Source: Accumulibacter sp031732795 (GTDB lineage Bacteria > Pseudomonadota > Gammaproteobacteria > Burkholderiales > Rhodocyclaceae). From it: a stretch of DNA of 15,575 nt. Positions 14,923 to 15,575 of the stretch are shown in pieces (positions within the stretch are counted from its first letter, which is position 1; the number at the start of each line of letters is the position of its first letter). The DNA is taken from positions 1 to 15,575 of the forward strand of contig JAVMKC010000082.1 of NCBI GenBank assembly GCA_031732795.1. The letters run 5' to 3'. Below the pieces are notes generated by a model. That model made no database searches, was not told the DNA's origin, and saw only the letters and a list, made by a program, of their open reading frames with translations. The translations under genes were made by a program, and so were the position numbers.

Positions 14923-14951
14923 ATAATGCGGCAACCCGGCCCGATTTCAAG
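14923..14951 (-). promoter_or_regulatory. Candidate sigma32 heat-shock promoter of htpX
   Basis: On the minus strand CTTGAA (14951-14946) is followed by 14 bases and then CCGCATTA (14931-14924), close to the sigma32 pattern CTTGAA-N14-CCCCATNT. The -35 overlaps the fmt stop codon. TTGAAA-N16-CATTAT could also be read as a weak sigma70 promoter. Heat induction of htpX is known in Escherichia coli, which supports the reading. Confidence 0.5.
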
Positions 14952-15575
14952 TCGTCGGGGTCGGGCCGCAGAGATCTCCGGCACGCAGCGGAGTCCCGGC
15001 CAGGAATTGGCCGGCCGGCAGCCGCTTGCCGCCGGCTTTCTGCAATTCGGTGAGCCGCAAGGCCGCTGCACCGCAGGCGACGACGATTCCCCGGCGGTCC
15101 GCCGCGAGCACCGTCCCCGGCGCGCCGGCGGCATCGGCAAGCACGTCGGCCCGCCAGACTTTGATCGGCCGATCCTGCCAGGTGAAGGACGCGCCGGGAA
15201 CGGGATCGAAGGCGCGGATTCGGCGGTCGAGCTGATAGGCCGGTTGCCGCCAGTCGAGAATCGCCTCGTGCTTGTCGATTTTCGCGGCGTAGGTGACGCC
15301 TTCCGCCGGTTGCGGGGTCGACGGAAGCGGCCATTCGCCGGCCAGCGCCTGGCACACCAGCCGCGCGCCCAGTCCGGCCAGTTTGTCGTGCAAGGAGCCC
15401 GCGGTGTCGTCGGTGGCGATCGGCAGGGCTTCGGCGAGCACCACCGGACCGGTGTCGAGGCCGGCTTCCATGCGCATGATGCAGACGCCGGTCTCGGTGT
15501 CGCCGGCGAGCAGTGCGCGCTGGATCGGCGCCGCGCCGCGCCAGCGCGGCAGCAGCGAGGCGTGGATGTTGAGGC
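14947..15575 (-). CDS. fmt: Methionyl-tRNA formyltransferase, partial (5' end beyond window)
   Basis: C-terminal 208 codons of Fmt; the start lies past the right edge. The enzyme transfers a formyl group from 10-formyltetrahydrofolate to Met-tRNA(fMet) for translation initiation. The visible part begins inside the catalytic domain with LNIHASLLPRWRGAAPIQRA, holding the catalytic Asn and His, then GVCIMRMEAGLDTGPV with the catalytic Asp in GLDTG. The C-terminal tRNA-binding barrel follows: VTYAAKIDKHEAILDW, IRAFDPVPGASF, KVWRADV and GVVVACG-like strands. The reading frame is open to the window edge with no defects. In many proteobacteria fmt follows def and lies near rsmB; here htpX, the nuclease and the cassette intervene. 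Confidence 0.97.
   Translation of the reverse strand, partial: LNIHASLLPRWRGAAPIQRALLAGDTETGVCIMRMEAGLDTGPVVLAEALPIATDDTAGSLHDKLAGLGARLVCQALAGEWPLPSTPQPAEGVTYAAKIDKHEAILDWRQPAYQLDRRIRAFDPVPGASFTWQDRPIKVWRADVLADAAGAPGTVLAADRRGIVVACGAAALRLTELQKAGGKRLPAGQFLAGTPLRAGDLCGPTPTT

Overview
The window looks like chromosomal DNA of a GC-rich betaproteobacterium, plausibly a member of the Rhodocyclales or a relative. The evidence is a conserved housekeeping block, all on the minus strand: fmt (cut by the right edge), htpX, then rsmB, a DUF4390 gene, ntrY and ntrX. The taxonomic call is inference from gene order and protein character; no rRNA or marker tree is available here.

Layout, right to left along the direction of minus-strand transcription: fmt (15575-14947) and htpX (14868-14017), with a heat-shock-like promoter between them; a parS-like 16-mer at 14001-14016 directly after the htpX stop; a convergent plus-strand gene for a secreted S1/P1 nuclease (12920-13966); a 250-bp divergent intergenic region with a palindrome; a four-gene signalling cassette on the minus strand (12650-5831); then rsmB (5661-4078), DUF4390 (4115-3495), ntrY (3498-1342) and ntrX (1339-80). 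Bases 1-79 lie downstream of ntrX and hold nothing I can support.

The accessory part is the nuclease plus the cassette, sitting between htpX and rsmB. The cassette encodes (A) a protein with S1/OB-type RNA-binding domains fused to a receiver and a histidine-kinase module, broken by a one-base frameshift near 10595; (B) an 892-residue receiver-GAF-histidine kinase; (C) a short stand-alone receiver; and (D) a membrane protein with four predicted transmembrane segments and a coiled coil. Their starts and stops overlap or nearly touch (11-bp overlap, 2-bp gap, 4-bp ATGA overlap), so they should be one translationally coupled operon. The architecture reads as a multi-component phosphorelay with an unusual RNA-binding-like input or output and a membrane partner. 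I do not recognise it as a named system and its function is unknown.

The core genes do ordinary jobs: formylation of initiator tRNA (Fmt), membrane protein quality control (HtpX), 16S rRNA m5C967 methylation (RsmB), and a two-component pair (NtrY/NtrX). Two features there are unusual. NtrX has an intact receiver and Fis-type DNA-binding end, but a sigma54 AAA+ domain that has lost its ATP-binding and sigma54-contact motifs. RsmB carries a low-complexity insertion and an N-terminal extension.
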